A stretch of DNA of 64,000 bases, from positions 124,001 through 188,000 of the forward strand of contig NZ_LJSD01000029.1 of the NCBI RefSeq assembly GCF_001303895.1, written 5' to 3'. The notes under the pieces are model-generated. The model was given only the letters and a program-made list of their open reading frames with translations, did no database searches and was not told where the DNA came from. Below are positions 39,305 to 49,621 of the stretch, piece after piece (the stretch's first letter is position 1; each line of letters begins with the position of its first letter). This stretch comes from Mesorhizobium sp. 1M-11. GTDB taxonomy: Bacteria > Pseudomonadota > Alphaproteobacteria > Rhizobiales > Rhizobiaceae. The position numbers were made by a program, and so were the translations under genes.

Positions 39305-40207
39305 ATGTCCATTCTCGTCGACAAGAACACCAAAATCCTGGTTCAGGGCCTGACCGGCAAGACCGGCACCTTCCACACCGAGCAGGCGCTGGCCTATTAC
39401 GGCACGCAGATGGTCGGCGGCATCCACCCGAAGAAGGGCGGAGAGACCTGGACCGGCGCCAAGGGTGAAAACCTGCCGATCTTCGCTTCGGTAGCCGAAG
39501 GCAAGGAAAGAACCGGCGCTACTGCTTCCGTTGTCTATGTGCCGCCGGCAGGCGCGGCCGAGGCGATCATCGAGGCGATCGACGCCGAGATCCCCCTCAT
39601 CGTCTGCATCACCGAAGGTATCCCGGTGCTGGACATGGTGCGGGTCAAGGCCCGGCTGGAAAACTCCAGGTCGCGGCTGCTCGGCCCGAACTGCCCCGGC
39701 GTCCTGACGCCGGAACAATGCAAGATCGGCATCATGCCCGGCAACATCTTCAAGAAGGGATCTGTGGGCGTTGTTTCGCGCTCGGGAACGCTTACGTATG
39801 AAGCTGTGTTCCAGACTTCCAATGTTGGCCTCGGCCAGACCACTGCCGTCGGCATCGGCGGCGATCCCGTGAAGGGCACCGAATTCATCGACGTGCTGGA
39901 GATGTTCCTGGCCGACGACGAAACCAAGTCGATCATCATGATCGGCGAGATCGGCGGTTCGGCCGAGGAAGACGCCGCGCAGTTCCTCAAGGACGAAGCC
40001 AAGCGTGGCCGCAAGAAGCCGATGGCCGGTTTCATCGCCGGCCGCACGGCTCCCGCCGGACGCACCATGGGTCACGCCGGCGCGGTGATCTCGGGCGGCA
40101 AGGGCGGCGCGGAAGACAAGATCGCAGCGATGGAATCGGCAGGTATTCGCGTGTCGCCGTCGCCGGCGCGCCTCGGCACGACGCTGGCCGAAGCGATCAA
40201 GGGTTAA
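39305..40207 (+). CDS. sucD: succinyl-CoA synthetase alpha subunit
   Basis: Alpha chain of succinate-CoA ligase (300 aa). CoA-binding region [23 protein letters not shown] at the N-terminus (here with YYGTQMVGG), [21 protein letters not shown] in the middle, and the phosphorylated catalytic His in [15 protein letters not shown] at about residue 257. ATG 39305 with AAGG upstream. Partner of sucC 1 kb upstream. A repeat-rich spacer of 110 bp separates it from sucA. Confidence 0.97.
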   Translation: MSILVDKNTKILVQGLTGKTGTFHTEQALAYYGTQMVGGIHPKKGGETWTGAKGENLPIFASVAEGKERTGATASVVYVPPAGAAEAIIEAIDAEIPLIVCITEGIPVLDMVRVKARLENSRSRLLGPNCPGVLTPEQCKIGIMPGNIFKKGSVGVVSRSGTLTYEAVFQTSNVGLGQTTAVGIGGDPVKGTEFIDVLEMFLADDETKSIIMIGEIGGSAEEDAAQFLKDEAKRGRKKPMAGFIAGRTAPAGRTMGHAGAVISGGKGGAEDKIAAMESAGIRVSPSPARLGTTLAEAIKG

Positions 40208-40283
40208 GGAGTAAGGGAGTGGGGCAGTAAGGCATTCGGGAAAAACCACATTCCCCTACTGCCTTACTACCCTACTCCCCTTC
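40207..40283. repeat. G-rich degenerate repeats in inverted arrangement between sucD and sucA
   Basis: The left part (about 40207-40234) repeats AGTAAGG/AGTGGGG-type units; the right part (about 40251-40283) is its approximate reverse complement (CCCCTACTGCCTTACTACCC). AGTAAGGCA at about 40226-40234 is matched by TGCCTTACT at about 40260-40268. A long imperfect hairpin could form in the mRNA between sucD and sucA. Confidence 0.6.
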
Positions 40284-40317
40284 ACAAAGGAGACGGAGCT
40301 GAGCTCCGATAAGGCAG

Positions 40318-43305
40318 ATGGCACGACAAGATCAGGCCAACGACCAATTTTCCCTCACCTCGTTCCTCTATGGCGGCAACGCCGACTACATCGACGCGCT
40401 TTATGCCGCCTATGAGGACAATCCGGCATCGGTCGATCCGGAATGGCAGGATTTCTTCGCGGCGTTGAAGGATGATGCTGCCGACGTGCAGAAGAACGCC
40501 AAGGGCGCATCCTGGGCGCGTCCTTCCTGGCCGCTGATCGCCAACGGCGAACTGGTTTCCGCGCTCGACGGCAATTGGGGTCTTGTCGAAAAGACCATCG
40601 AGAAGAAGGTCAAGGAGAAGGCCGCGACCAATGGCGTCGCCATCTCCGAGGCCGATGTCCATCAGCAGACCCGCGATTCCGTACGCGCCATCATGATGAT
40701 CCGCGCCTTCCGCATGCGCGGCCACCTGCACGCGAATCTCGACCCGCTCGGCATCGCCAACCCGCTCGAGGACTACAACGAGCTGTCGCCTGAGAACTAC
40801 GGCTTCACTGAAGCCGACTACGATCGGCCGATCTTCCTCGACAATGTGCTGGGCCTCGAGTTCGGCACCATCCGGCAGATGCTGGAGATCCTGACGCGCA
40901 CCTATTGCTCGACGCTGGGTGTCGAGTTCATGCACATCTCCGACCCCGAGGAAAAGGCCTGGATCCAGGCCCGCATCGAAGGTGCCGACAAGGAGATCTC
41001 CTTCACTGCCGAGGGCAAGAAGGCCATCCTGCAGAAGCTGGTCGAGGCCGAAGGCTTCGAGCAGTTCCTCGACGTGAAGTACAAGGGCACCAAGCGTTTC
41101 GGCCTCGACGGCGGCGAGTCACTGATCCCGGCGCTGGAACAGATCCTCAAGCGCGGCGGTTCGCTCGGCCTCAAGGAGGTCGTGCTCGGCATGGCCCACC
41201 GCGGTCGCCTCAACGTGCTGTCGCAGGTGATGGCGAAGCCGCACCGCGCCATCTTCCACGAGTTCAAGGGCGGTTCCTACGCACCCGACGACGTCGAGGG
41301 CTCGGGCGACGTGAAGTATCACCTCGGTGCTTCTTCGGACCGCGAGTTCGACGGCAACAAGGTGCACCTGTCGCTGACGGCCAACCCTTCGCATCTGGAA
41401 ATCGTTGACCCGGTGGTTATGGGCAAGGCTCGCGCCAAACAGGACCAGTTTGCCGGCCGCGAGCGCGGCGAGATCGTGCCCCTGGCGGAGCGCGCCAAGG
41501 TCATGCCGCTCTTGCTGCATGGCGATGCCGCCTTTGCCGGCCAGGGCGTGATTGCCGAGATCCTCGGCCTGTCGGGTCTGCGCGGTCACCGCGTTGCCGG
41601 CACGCTGCATTTCATCATCAACAACCAGATCGGTTTCACCACGAACCCGCGTTTCTCGCGCTCGTCGCCCTATCCATCCGATGTGGCGAAGATGATCGAG
41701 GCGCCGATCTTCCACGTCAACGGCGACGATCCGGAAGCGGTGGTGTTCGCCGCGAAGGTGGCGACCGAGTTCCGCATGAAGTTCCACAAGCCGGTGGTTG
41801 TGGACATGTTCTGCTACCGCCGATTCGGCCACAATGAAGGTGACGAGCCGGCCTTCACGCAGCCTCTCATGTACCGCAAGATCCGCACGCAGAAGACTGC
41901 CGTGCAGCTCTATGCCGACCGCCTGATCACCGAAGGCCATATGGCCCAGGCCGACTTCGACAAGATGAAGGCCGACTGGCGAGCGCATCTGGAAACCGAA
42001 TGGGAAGTCGGCCAGGCCTACAAGCCGAACAAGGCCGACTGGCTCGACGGCGCCTGGTCGGGCCTGCGTTCGGCGGACCAGCAGGACGAACTGCGTCGCG
42101 GCAAGACCGCCGTACCGGTCAAGACGCTGAAGGAAATCGGCAAGAAGCTGACCGAGGTGCCGAAGGACTTCGAAGCGCACAAGACCATCGCGCGCTTCCT
42201 CGAAAACCGTCGGCAGGCCATCGAGACTGGCGAAGGCATCGACTGGTCGACTGCAGAGGCACTGGCCTTCGGCGCGATCCTGCTGGACGGCAACCCAATC
42301 CGTCTTTCCGGCCAGGATTCGGAGCGCGGCACCTTCTCGCAGCGGCACTCGGTGCTCTACGATCAGCGCGACGAGACCCGCTATATTCCGCTGAACAACC
42401 TGTCGCCGGCACAGGCAGGCTACGAGGTCATCAATTCGATGCTCTCGGAAGAAGCCGTGCTTGGTTTCGAATACGGCTATTCGCTGGCCGAGCCGAAGGC
42501 ACTGACCTTGTGGGAAGCCCAGTTCGGCGACTTTGCCAACGGCGCCCAGGTCGTGTTCGACCAGTTCATCTCGTCGGGCGAACGCAAGTGGCTGCGCATG
42601 TCCGGTCTCGTCTGCCTGCTGCCGCACGGCTATGAGGGACAGGGTCCGGAACACTCTTCGGCGCGCCTCGAGCGCTTCCTGCAGCTCTGCGCCGAAGACA
42701 ATATGCAAGTCGCCAATTGCACGACGCCGGCCAACTATTTCCACATCCTGCGCCGGCAGCTCAAGCGTGACTTCCGCAAGCCGCTGATCCTGATGACGCC
42801 GAAGTCGCTGCTGCGCCACAAGCGCGCGGTCTCGACCATCGCCGAGCTGTCGGGCGAAAGTTCGTTCCACCGTCTCCTGTGGGACGATGCCCAGCTGTTG
42901 CAGAACCAGGCGATCAAGCTGGTCAAGGATTCGAAGATCCGCCGCGTCGTTCTGTGCACCGGCAAGGTCTATTACGACCTCTATGAAGAACGCGAAAAGC
43001 GCGGCATCGACGACATCTACCTGCTGCGCGTCGAACAGCTCTATCCGTTCCCGGCCAAGGCGCTGATCACCGAACTGTCCCGCTTCCGCAACGCGGAGAT
43101 GGTGTGGTGCCAGGAGGAGCCCAAGAACATGGGCGCATGGTCGTTCATCGACCCCTATCTGGAATGGGTACTCGCCCATATCGACGCCAAGCACCAGCGC
43201 GTGCGCTACACCGGTCGCCCGGCTGCTGCTTCGCCAGCCACCGGCCTGATGTCGAAGCATCTGGCGCAATTGGCTGCCCTTCTTGAAGACGCGCTCGGCG
43301 GTTAA
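40318..43305 (+). CDS. sucA: 2-oxoglutarate dehydrogenase E1 component
   Basis: Thiamine-diphosphate-dependent decarboxylase of the 2-oxoglutarate dehydrogenase complex (995 aa). The N-terminal [22 protein letters not shown] is the OdhA-type E2-binding segment. Typical motifs: [23 protein letters not shown] ([13 protein letters not shown]), [13 protein letters not shown], the ThDP/Mg loop [12 protein letters not shown] and, in the C-terminal half, [25 protein letters not shown] 40318. It precedes sucB by 41 bp. Confidence 0.97.
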   Translation: MARQDQANDQFSLTSFLYGGNADYIDALYAAYEDNPASVDPEWQDFFAALKDDAADVQKNAKGASWARPSWPLIANGELVSALDGNWGLVEKTIEKKVKEKAATNGVAISEADVHQQTRDSVRAIMMIRAFRMRGHLHANLDPLGIANPLEDYNELSPENYGFTEADYDRPIFLDNVLGLEFGTIRQMLEILTRTYCSTLGVEFMHISDPEEKAWIQARIEGADKEISFTAEGKKAILQKLVEAEGFEQFLDVKYKGTKRFGLDGGESLIPALEQILKRGGSLGLKEVVLGMAHRGRLNVLSQVMAKPHRAIFHEFKGGSYAPDDVEGSGDVKYHLGASSDREFDGNKVHLSLTANPSHLEIVDPVVMGKARAKQDQFAGRERGEIVPLAERAKVMPLLLHGDAAFAGQGVIAEILGLSGLRGHRVAGTLHFIINNQIGFTTNPRFSRSSPYPSDVAKMIEAPIFHVNGDDPEAVVFAAKVATEFRMKFHKPVVVDMFCYRRFGHNEGDEPAFTQPLMYRKIRTQKTAVQLYADRLITEGHMAQADFDKMKADWRAHLETEWEVGQAYKPNKADWLDGAWSGLRSADQQDELRRGKTAVPVKTLKEIGKKLTEVPKDFEAHKTIARFLENRRQAIETGEGIDWSTAEALAFGAILLDGNPIRLSGQDSERGTFSQRHSVLYDQRDETRYIPLNNLSPAQAGYEVINSMLSEEAVLGFEYGYSLAEPKALTLWEAQFGDFANGAQVVFDQFISSGERKWLRMSGLVCLLPHGYEGQGPEHSSARLERFLQLCAEDNMQVANCTTPANYFHILRRQLKRDFRKPLILMTPKSLLRHKRAVSTIAELSGESSFHRLLWDDAQLLQNQAIKLVKDSKIRRVVLCTGKVYYDLYEEREKRGIDDIYLLRVEQLYPFPAKALITELSRFRNAEMVWCQEEPKNMGAWSFIDPYLEWVLAHIDAKHQRVRYTGRPAAASPATGLMSKHLAQLAALLEDALGG

Positions 43306-43346
43306 GCCGGGCATACCGAACCCAACCGACAACAACGGACAGGCAC

Positions 43347-44609
43347 ATGGCTACCGAAATCAAAGTCCCGACACTCGGCGAGTCGGTCACCGAAGCGACC
43401 ATCGGCAAGTGGTTCAAGAAGGTCGGCGATGCCATTGCCGTCGACGAGCCGCTGGTTGAACTGGAAACCGACAAGGTGACGGTGGAAGTGCCCGCTCCCG
43501 CGGCCGGCACGCTGGCAGAGATCACGGTGAAGGAAGGCGAGACGGTCGGCGTCGGCGCTCTGCTTGGCACGATCGGCGCCGGCGCGGGCGCCCCTGCCAC
43601 CAAGCCGGAGGCGGTCGCTCAGGCTTCCGCGCCAACCGCCGCCTCGACCGTCAAGGAAGCCGCCGCGCAGAGCGACAAGATTGCCGGCGAAGGCCCGATC
43701 GAAGCGCGCACCATGCCGCCGGCGCCGAGCGCTGCCAAGATGCTTGCCGAAAGCAACATCGCCGTCGATCAGGTGTCGGGTTCAGGCAAGCGCGGCCAGG
43801 TGCTGAAGGGCGACGTGCTCGACGCCATCGCCAAGGGCGCGCCGTCCCAGCCGGTTGAAACGCCAAAGGTGCCTGCCGCAGCGCGCGCGCCATCGGCCGA
43901 GGGCGATGCGGTGCGCGAGGAACGCGTGCGCATGACCAAGCTGCGTCAGACCATCGCACGCCGCCTGAAGGATGCGCAGTCGACCGCCGCCATGCTCACC
44001 ACCTTCAACGAGGTGGACATGAAGGCGGTGATGGACCTGCGCGCCAGGTACAAGGACATCTTCGAGAAGAAGCACGGCGTGAAGCTCGGCTTCATGGGAT
44101 TCTTCACCAAGGCCGTGACGCATGCGCTGAAGGAGATCCCGGCGGTCAACGCCGAGATCGACGGCACCGACATCATCTACAAGAACTACGCCCATATCGG
44201 CGTGGCCGTGGGCACCGACAAGGGCCTTGTCGTGCCGGTGGTCCGCGATGCGGATGCCATGTCGATCGCCGAGATCGAGAAGGAAATCGGCCGCCTTGGC
44301 ATCGCCGCGCGCGACGGCAAGCTTTCAGTTGCGGACATGCAGGGTGGCACCTTCACGATTTCCAACGGTGGCGTTTACGGATCGCTGATGTCGACGCCGA
44401 TCCTGAACGCACCGCAGTCGGGCATCCTCGGCATGCACAAGATCCAGGAGCGCCCCATGGTGGTCGGCGGTCAGATCGTCATCCGCCCGATGATGTATCT
44501 GGCGCTTTCCTACGATCACCGCATCGTCGACGGCAAGGAAGCCGTGACCTTCCTGGTGCGCGTCAAGGAAAGCTTGGAGGATCCGGAACGCCTGGTGCTG
44601 GATCTGTAA
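43347..44609 (+). CDS. sucB: dihydrolipoyllysine succinyltransferase (E2 of 2-oxoglutarate dehydrogenase)
   Basis: E2 component of 420 aa (odhB). The lipoyl domain comes first with Lys43 in [15 protein letters not shown] Pro/Ala-rich linker leads to a peripheral-subunit-binding domain ([30 protein letters not shown], about 128-160). The catalytic domain has [12 protein letters not shown] and the active-site motif [16 protein letters not shown] near 390. One lipoyl domain is standard. E3 (lpdA) is further downstream, after five unrelated genes. Confidence 0.97.
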   Translation: MATEIKVPTLGESVTEATIGKWFKKVGDAIAVDEPLVELETDKVTVEVPAPAAGTLAEITVKEGETVGVGALLGTIGAGAGAPATKPEAVAQASAPTAASTVKEAAAQSDKIAGEGPIEARTMPPAPSAAKMLAESNIAVDQVSGSGKRGQVLKGDVLDAIAKGAPSQPVETPKVPAAARAPSAEGDAVREERVRMTKLRQTIARRLKDAQSTAAMLTTFNEVDMKAVMDLRARYKDIFEKKHGVKLGFMGFFTKAVTHALKEIPAVNAEIDGTDIIYKNYAHIGVAVGTDKGLVVPVVRDADAMSIAEIEKEIGRLGIAARDGKLSVADMQGGTFTISNGGVYGSLMSTPILNAPQSGILGMHKIQERPMVVGGQIVIRPMMYLALSYDHRIVDGKEAVTFLVRVKESLEDPERLVLDL

Positions 44610-44650
44610 GGTCGTTTTCTATTTGCTGCTCGAAGAAGATTGTTCTTCAT

Positions 44651-44671
44651 GGCCGGTCGAAATGACCGGCC
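44651..44671. terminator. hairpin after sucB
   Basis: GGCCGGTC-GAAAT-GACCGGCC, a perfect 8-bp stem 41 bp after the sucB stop. There is no T-tract behind it, so it may attenuate transcription or stabilise the mRNA 3' end rather than stop transcription fully. Confidence 0.4.
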
Positions 44672-44741
44672 AGCAAACGACTTTCGCTTGTAACTGATCG
44701 TGGCGAGGCGCGATGCGCCTCCCAACAAGGGGACAAGGAAT

Positions 44742-45146
44742 ATGGAAGCGATAGCAGCATCGACTGAAGTTCAGGTTCTTGGCTGGAGCGCGGCGCTCCT
44801 GCTCATCCAGGTCATAGCCCAGGCTTCGGCCATTGGAGATCTGGGCCCGAAATATCTGTTCAGCGCGCGCGACGAAATCCGCGTTTCGAAAAGCGTACTG
44901 GCCGGGCGTCTGCTACGTGCCCTGCACAACCTGCTTGAAACCTATCCGGCCTTCATAGCATTGGTGCTGGCGCTCGCACTCACCGGCAAGAGCGGCGGCA
45001 TCGCCGCGACCGGCGCGGTGCTTTGGATCGTTGCGCGGGTGCTTTATGTCGTTTTCTATGCAGCCGGTGTACCGGTCGTGCGCACCATCATCTGGACCGC
45101 CTCCATCGTCGGCCTGGGGATGATGCTGATCAGACTAATAACCTGA
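44742..45146 (+). CDS. MAPEG-family membrane protein, copy 1
   Basis: A 134-aa four-helix membrane protein of the MAPEG superfamily. Typical are GPKYLFSARDEI, AGRLLRALHNLLETYPAFIALVLAL and the C-terminal LYVVFYAAGVPVVRTIIW. Eukaryotic relatives conjugate glutathione to lipids; bacterial members are mostly uncharacterised. ATG 44742 follows AAGGGGACAAGGA. The next gene is a close paralogue, so the two arose by tandem duplication. Confidence 0.85.
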   Translation: MEAIAASTEVQVLGWSAALLLIQVIAQASAIGDLGPKYLFSARDEIRVSKSVLAGRLLRALHNLLETYPAFIALVLALALTGKSGGIAATGAVLWIVARVLYVVFYAAGVPVVRTIIWTASIVGLGMMLIRLIT

Positions 45147-45173
45147 GATGACAGACTACCGGCAGGAGGCATG

Positions 45174-45587
45174 ATGGAAGCTGCGGCAGCGTCGACCGAG
45201 ATGTGGGTGCTCGGCCTGAGCGTTATCTTCCTGCTGGTCCATATTCTGGTTCAGGCCCTGTCGCTCGACCTGTCGAGCGATCTCGGCATGAAATATCTGC
45301 TTGGTCCGCGCGATCAGCCGAAGGAACCGCACAATGTTCTGCCCGGCCGGCTGAAGCGTGCGCTGAGCAACCTGCTGGAGACCTACCCGGCCTTTGTCGC
45401 CCTTGCCCTTGCCCTTGCCGTCACCGGCAAGACCGGCGGCCTTGGCGCTACCGGCGCGTGGCTCTGGTTTGCAGCGCGCATCGTGTATGTATTCCTTTAC
45501 GCGGCCGGTGTTCCGGTGCTGCGTACACTCGTCTGGTTTGTCTCCATCCTCGGCCTTGCGCTGATGGTGGTCAGGCTGATGGCCTAG
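45174..45587 (+). CDS. MAPEG-family membrane protein, copy 2
   Basis: A 137-aa paralogue of the gene 28 bp upstream. The same landmarks occur: GMKYLLGPRDQP, GRLKRALSNLLETYPAFVALALALAVTGKTGG and YVFLYAAGVPVLRTLVWF. The paralogues differ most in the first loop. Start 45174 was preferred to 45171 because AGGAGG at 45164-45169 gives better spacing and the N-terminus then aligns with the paralogue (MEAAAAST against MEAIAAST). Confidence 0.85.
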   Translation: MEAAAASTEMWVLGLSVIFLLVHILVQALSLDLSSDLGMKYLLGPRDQPKEPHNVLPGRLKRALSNLLETYPAFVALALALAVTGKTGGLGATGAWLWFAARIVYVFLYAAGVPVLRTLVWFVSILGLALMVVRLMA

Positions 45588-45613
45588 GCCGATCGCAACA
45601 AGGGCACCGACCG

Positions 45614-46255
45614 ATGCACTACGTCTATGAATTTCTCGGCCTGATGGCGGTCTTTTCGGTGCTGGTGGTTTCGCCCGGCGCCGACTTCCTGCTGGTCGTC
45701 CGGCAAAGTTTGGTTCATGGCCGGCGCGCGGCCATCGTCACCAGCTTCGGCATCGGTGCCTCGCTGCTGTTCCACATCGGCTACACGATCCTTGGCATCG
45801 GCATCATTGTCGCCCAGTCGCTGTTCCTGTTCGGCCTGTTGAAATGGGCGGGTGCCGCCTACCTGGTCTATCTCGGCTGGAAGTCGCTGCGTGCCGACGC
45901 TTTCGAGATGCCGGATCAAAAGGCGACTGCGCAAACCGCGCCGGCCGTGCCGCCTTCGGCCCTGCGCTGCTTCCTGATCGGCTTCGCCACCAATGCCTTG
46001 AACCCCAAGCCCGTGCTGTTCTTCCTGTCGCTGTTTACGGCCCTGGTAAGCCATGACACGCCAGCCACGATCCAGGCCGCCTACGGCCTGCTGATGGCGG
46101 CAACGCTGATCCTGTGGTTCGTCGGCGTTTCAACCTTCTTCACGGTTGCCTCGGTCAGGCAGCGCTTTGTCGCCTGGGGCCGCTGGTTCAACCGCGTCAC
46201 CGGCGTGATCTTCATCGGCCTCGGCGTGCGTCTGGCAACACAGCAGGCGAACTGA
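45614..46255 (+). CDS. LysE/RhtB-family exporter
   Basis: A 213-aa exporter of about six helices, second of its family in the window. Family signature VVSPGADFLLVVRQSLVHGRRAAIVTSFGIG, then WAGAAYLVYLGWKSLR and FLIGFATNALNPKPVLFFLSLF. The usual ...TPGPD... reads SPGAD here. Substrate unknown. It is 27 bp after the MAPEG pair and 5 bp before a secreted protein, so probably part of one transcript. Confidence 0.87.
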   Translation: MHYVYEFLGLMAVFSVLVVSPGADFLLVVRQSLVHGRRAAIVTSFGIGASLLFHIGYTILGIGIIVAQSLFLFGLLKWAGAAYLVYLGWKSLRADAFEMPDQKATAQTAPAVPPSALRCFLIGFATNALNPKPVLFFLSLFTALVSHDTPATIQAAYGLLMAATLILWFVGVSTFFTVASVRQRFVAWGRWFNRVTGVIFIGLGVRLATQQAN

Positions 46256-46260
46256 GCATC

Positions 46261-46743
46261 ATGCGACTGCCGGCCTTGATCCCTTCTCTGGCTCTGCTTG
46301 GCGCCTCTCCGGCGCTGGCAGCGTGTCCGATCGAGCTTGCCGTCTATGGCGAGCGCGAGCAGGTGGCCGAGATCGATTTCCGGCCATCCATGGGCTCAGC
46401 CACGACCACCAACAGTTTCAAGATGGTGCTGGGCAACAATATCGTGCTGGACGGCGTGGTGTTGTGGAGCAGCGATGCCGCCCGCCCGCATGGCACACTC
46501 ATGCATCAGTGCCCGGAAGGCGATGTCACCGGCGAGGAACTTGCGGCCTGCACCGTCTGGGAAGGCGTGATCTACACGGCGGACACCACCGGCGCTGTCG
46601 ATCTCCTGCCCAACGAGCACAAGGACGCGCCGAGCGCGTTGATCTTCCCCGATCTCGCGGGACACCTCTCCCGTTCGGCGATTCACGACAAGCTGCCCAA
46701 ACTGCCCTGGGATGTCTTTGCCATGAAAGGATGCCAGGAATGA
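46261..46743 (+). CDS. secreted protein of unknown function
   Basis: A 160-aa exported protein, signal peptide about 1-20 (GASPALA) followed directly by ACPIELAVYGEREQVAEIDF. Mature Cys residues at the N-terminus, in HQCPEGD, AACTVWE and near the C-terminal end (KGCQE) could form two disulphides. Family not recognised. Its stop overlaps the start of the SDR gene in an ATGA arrangement. Confidence 0.65.
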   Translation: MRLPALIPSLALLGASPALAACPIELAVYGEREQVAEIDFRPSMGSATTTNSFKMVLGNNIVLDGVVLWSSDAARPHGTLMHQCPEGDVTGEELAACTVWEGVIYTADTTGAVDLLPNEHKDAPSALIFPDLAGHLSRSAIHDKLPKLPWDVFAMKGCQE

Positions 46744-47495
46744 CCGCTTCCGAAAGGACCCTGCTCGTCACCGGCGGCAGTCGCGGCATCGGCGCTGCGG
46801 TGTGCCGGCAGGCGGCCGGAGCCGGTTATCGCGTGGCGGTCAACTACGCTTCCAATGAAGCCGCAGCCAAGGCGCTGGTCGCCGAAATCGAGGCCGGTGG
46901 CGGCGAGGCTTTTGCCGTGAGGGGCGATGTCGGCAACGAAGCCGACGTCATCGCGATGTTCGAAGCCGTCGACAAGACCTTCGGCAGGCTCGACGCCTTC
47001 GTAAACAATGCCGGCGTGGTCGACCGCAAGGCGCGTGTCGACGAAATGAGCGTCGAACGCCTTGAGCGCATGATGCGCATCAACGTCATCGGCTCGATCC
47101 TCTGCGCCCGCGAGGCGGTCAGGCGCATGTCGACGCTGCGCGGCGGCAAAGGCGGTTCGATCGTCAACCTCTCCTCGGCCGCGGCGACGCTCGGCTCACC
47201 TGGCGAATATGTCGACTATGCCGCTTCCAAGGGCGCCATCGACACCTTCACCATCGGCCTCGCCCGCGAAGTTGCCAACGAAGGCGTACGCGTCAACGCC
47301 GTGCGGCCGGGCATCATCGATACTGAAATCCATGCCTCCGGCGGTCAGCCGGGACGGGTCGCGGCGATCCGCGACACCGTGCCGATGAAGCGCGAAGGCA
47401 AGGCTGAAGAAGTCGCCCATGCCGTGCTCTGGCTTTTGTCGGACGCGGCATCATATACGACGGGCTCCATTGTGAACGTAAGCGGCGGCCGCTGA
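46740..47495 (+). CDS. SDR-family oxidoreductase
   Basis: Short-chain dehydrogenase/reductase of 251 aa. The Rossmann motif TGGSRGIG is at residues 11-18, NNAGVVD near 85-91, the catalytic Ser in NLSSAAATLG and the Tyr-Lys pair in YVDYAASKGAI near 159-163. NAVRPGIIDTEIHASGG is typical of the glucose/ribitol dehydrogenase-like group. Substrate unknown. Translationally coupled to the secreted protein; 24 bp upstream of lpdA. Confidence 0.92.
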   Translation: MTASERTLLVTGGSRGIGAAVCRQAAGAGYRVAVNYASNEAAAKALVAEIEAGGGEAFAVRGDVGNEADVIAMFEAVDKTFGRLDAFVNNAGVVDRKARVDEMSVERLERMMRINVIGSILCAREAVRRMSTLRGGKGGSIVNLSSAAATLGSPGEYVDYAASKGAIDTFTIGLAREVANEGVRVNAVRPGIIDTEIHASGGQPGRVAAIRDTVPMKREGKAEEVAHAVLWLLSDAASYTTGSIVNVSGGR

Positions 47496-47519
47496 CCGCC
47501 AGGCAGGAAGGACAAGATC

Positions 47520-48926
47520 ATGGCTTATGACGTCGTCGTTATCGGATCTGGCCCTGGAGGCTATGTGTGCGCCATCAAGGCCGCGCAGCTTGGCCTGAAG
47601 ACGGCCGTGGTCGAGAAGCGCGAGACCTATGGCGGCACCTGCCTCAACATCGGCTGCATCCCATCCAAGGCGCTGCTGCATGCTTCCGAAATGCTGGCAG
47701 AAGCGCAGCATTCCTTCGATACGCTCGGCGTCGAGGTCGGCACCCCGAAGCTCAATCTGAAGAAGATGCTGGCGCACAAGGACGCGACCGTCGCCTCCAA
47801 CGTCAACGGCGTCGCCTTCCTGTTCAAGAAGAACAAGATCGATGCCTTCCGCGGCACCGGCAAGGTGGTGTCGGCCGGCAAGGTCTCCGTCACCGGCGAG
47901 GACGGCAAGGTGCAGGAAATCGAGGCGAAGAACATCGTCATCGCCACCGGCTCCGATGTCGCCGGCATTCCGGGCGTGAAGGTCGATATCGACGAGAAGG
48001 TCATCGTCTCCTCCACCGGCGCGCTGTCGCTGGAGAAGGTGCCTGGTCATCTCGTCGTGGTCGGCGGCGGTGTCATCGGCCTGGAACTCGGTTCGGTCTG
48101 GGGACGCCTGGGCGCCAAGGTCACCGTGGTCGAATATCTCGACACCATCCTCGGCGGCATGGATGGCGAAGTGTCCAAGCAGTTCCAGCGCATGCTGGCC
48201 AAGCAGGGTTTCGACTTCAAGCTCGGTGCCAAGGTGACGGCCGTCGCCAAGGCCAAGAAGGGCGCGACGGTGACTTTCGAGCCGGTCAAGGGTGGCGCTG
48301 CCGAAACCATCGAGGCCGATGCAGTGCTGATAGCCACGGGACGCCGTCCCTACACCGATGCGCTCGGCCTCAAGGAGGCCGGCGTGGAAGTGGACGAGCG
48401 CGGCCGCGTCAAGACGGATGGTCATCTGCGCACCAATGTGCCGGGCATCTATGCGATCGGCGACGTGGTGGCCGGTCCGATGCTGGCGCACAAGGCCGAG
48501 GACGAGGGTGTCGCCGTGGCCGAGACCATTGCCGGCCAGGCCGGGCATGTGAACTACGACGTCATTCCGAGCGTTGTCTACACCAGCCCCGAAGTGGCCT
48601 CCGTCGGCAAGACCGAGGAAGAGCTGAAGAAGGCCGGTATCGACTACAAGATCGGCAAGTTCCCGTTCACGGCCAATGGCCGCGCGCGTGCCATGCTGCA
48701 CACCGACGGTTTCGTGAAGATCCTGGCGGACAAGACGAGTGACCGCGTGCTCGGCGTGCATATTCTGGGCTTCGGTGCCGGCGAGATGATCCACGAGGCG
48801 ACCGTCCTGATGGAATTCGGCGGCTCGTCGGAAGATCTCGCCCGGACCTGCCATGCGCATCCGACCATGTCGGAGGCGGTCAAGGAAGCAGCACTCGCCA
48901 CCTTCTTCAAGCCGATCCATCTCTAG
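47520..48926 (+). CDS. lpdA: dihydrolipoyl dehydrogenase (E3)
   Basis: FAD flavoprotein (468 aa) that reoxidises the lipoyl group of SucB and other E2 proteins. FAD motif [10 protein letters not shown] at 9-18 and redox disulphide [13 protein letters not shown] with Cys41 and Cys46; NAD-binding [17 protein letters not shown] near 185; C-terminal HAHPTMSEA with the active-site His. The TAG stop is embedded in CTAGAGC, which resembles the end of repeat family A. A strong bidirectional terminator follows. Confidence 0.97.
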   Translation: MAYDVVVIGSGPGGYVCAIKAAQLGLKTAVVEKRETYGGTCLNIGCIPSKALLHASEMLAEAQHSFDTLGVEVGTPKLNLKKMLAHKDATVASNVNGVAFLFKKNKIDAFRGTGKVVSAGKVSVTGEDGKVQEIEAKNIVIATGSDVAGIPGVKVDIDEKVIVSSTGALSLEKVPGHLVVVGGGVIGLELGSVWGRLGAKVTVVEYLDTILGGMDGEVSKQFQRMLAKQGFDFKLGAKVTAVAKAKKGATVTFEPVKGGAAETIEADAVLIATGRRPYTDALGLKEAGVEVDERGRVKTDGHLRTNVPGIYAIGDVVAGPMLAHKAEDEGVAVAETIAGQAGHVNYDVIPSVVYTSPEVASVGKTEEELKKAGIDYKIGKFPFTANGRARAMLHTDGFVKILADKTSDRVLGVHILGFGAGEMIHEATVLMEFGGSSEDLARTCHAHPTMSEAVKEAALATFFKPIHL

Positions 48927-48954
48927 AGCGTTTCCGTTTTTCACGTAAACGCGT
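48923..48954 (+). repeat. remnant of repeat family A at the lpdA stop codon
   Basis: CTAGAGCGTTTCCG directly overlaps the lpdA stop codon (TAG 48924-48926), followed by a GCGTTT/AAACGC hairpin at about 48928-48952. This equals one arm of family A; the other half is missing. Confidence 0.5.
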
Positions 48955-48960
48955 CCGATC

Positions 48961-49000
48961 AAACGAAAACGGCCCGCCGGAAGGCGGGCCGTTTTCGTTT
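48961..49000. terminator. strong bidirectional terminator after lpdA
   Basis: A perfect 18-bp stem (48961-48978 with 48983-49000), loop GGAA, centre GGCCCGCC/GGCGGGCC, A-rich on the left and T-rich on the right. It serves both lpdA and the convergent gene at 49015. Confidence 0.93.
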
Positions 49001-49014
49001 CATGACATCCCCGG

Positions 49015-49302
49015 TTATTGGGCCGGAGCGGCCGGAGCCGGATTTGCTGGAGCCGGAGCAGGTTCTGCAGGCTTCGCGGGCTCGGCAGGCGCTGGTTCTG
49101 CTGGCTTGGCCGGTTCAGCGGAAGGCGCAGGCGCTGGAGCCGGCGTGCTGGCCGCCGGAGCTTCGGCAGGTGCCGGAGCCTCCCCACCGCTACGGCCGAA
49201 GACGAAATACGCGACGACGGCCAGAACGACGATAACGAGAGCGATCAGCCAGCCGCTGCCGCCACCACCAGAGCTTGGAGAGCTGTTGGATGAATCCGCC
49301 AT
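49015..49302 (-). CDS. single-span protein with Pro/Ala/Glu-rich tail
   Basis: A 95-aa protein: a short Ser/Gly-rich N-terminus, one membrane helix (WLIALVIVVLAVVAYFVFG, about 18-36), and a tail of about 55 residues built of PAEPAKPAEPAPA-type repeats. No known catalytic domain. Such tails span the periplasm, so an envelope anchoring role is possible but unproven. ATG 49300-49302 with CAGGAGG upstream on the minus strand. Confidence 0.65.
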   Translation of the reverse strand: MADSSNSSPSSGGGGSGWLIALVIVVLAVVAYFVFGRSGGEAPAPAEAPAASTPAPAPAPSAEPAKPAEPAPAEPAKPAEPAPAPANPAPAAPAQ

Positions 49303-49612
49303 GGAAGTCCTCCTGGGAGAAAGTTATCAATCAACGCCAATCGACGCGCAACGCGTGATTGTGCTTCGAATCTAGAAGCCGCAAGGCGTCAAAACAACGA
49401 CACTGACGTTAAAATCGGCAAATCACCCAGCTTTTTTGCCTCAAAACAGGGCAAAATCCATATATTCGAATCTATAGCCGGCTTTTTACTATCCAAAATT
49501 GTGCAATCGATACCGTTCACGAGATCGCCGCAGCGACATTTGGTCAGCTGATTCTGTGATTGGAACAGCACTAGAATTGAAATTGCTCCGCATCTTGGCT
49601 GGAGCATAGGAG
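49303..49612. other. 310-bp divergent intergenic region
   Basis: No gene recognised. The region is noticeably more AT-rich than its surroundings around 49380-49500 and lies between two divergent genes, so it should contain both promoters. I could not place -35/-10 boxes with confidence and saw no long dyad. Confidence 0.5.
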
Positions 49613-49621
49613 ATGGCTGAT

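Noticed and set aside
41119..43335. A 738-codon minus-strand frame opposite sucA
   Set aside because: Antisense shadow of sucA, with no recognisable domain.
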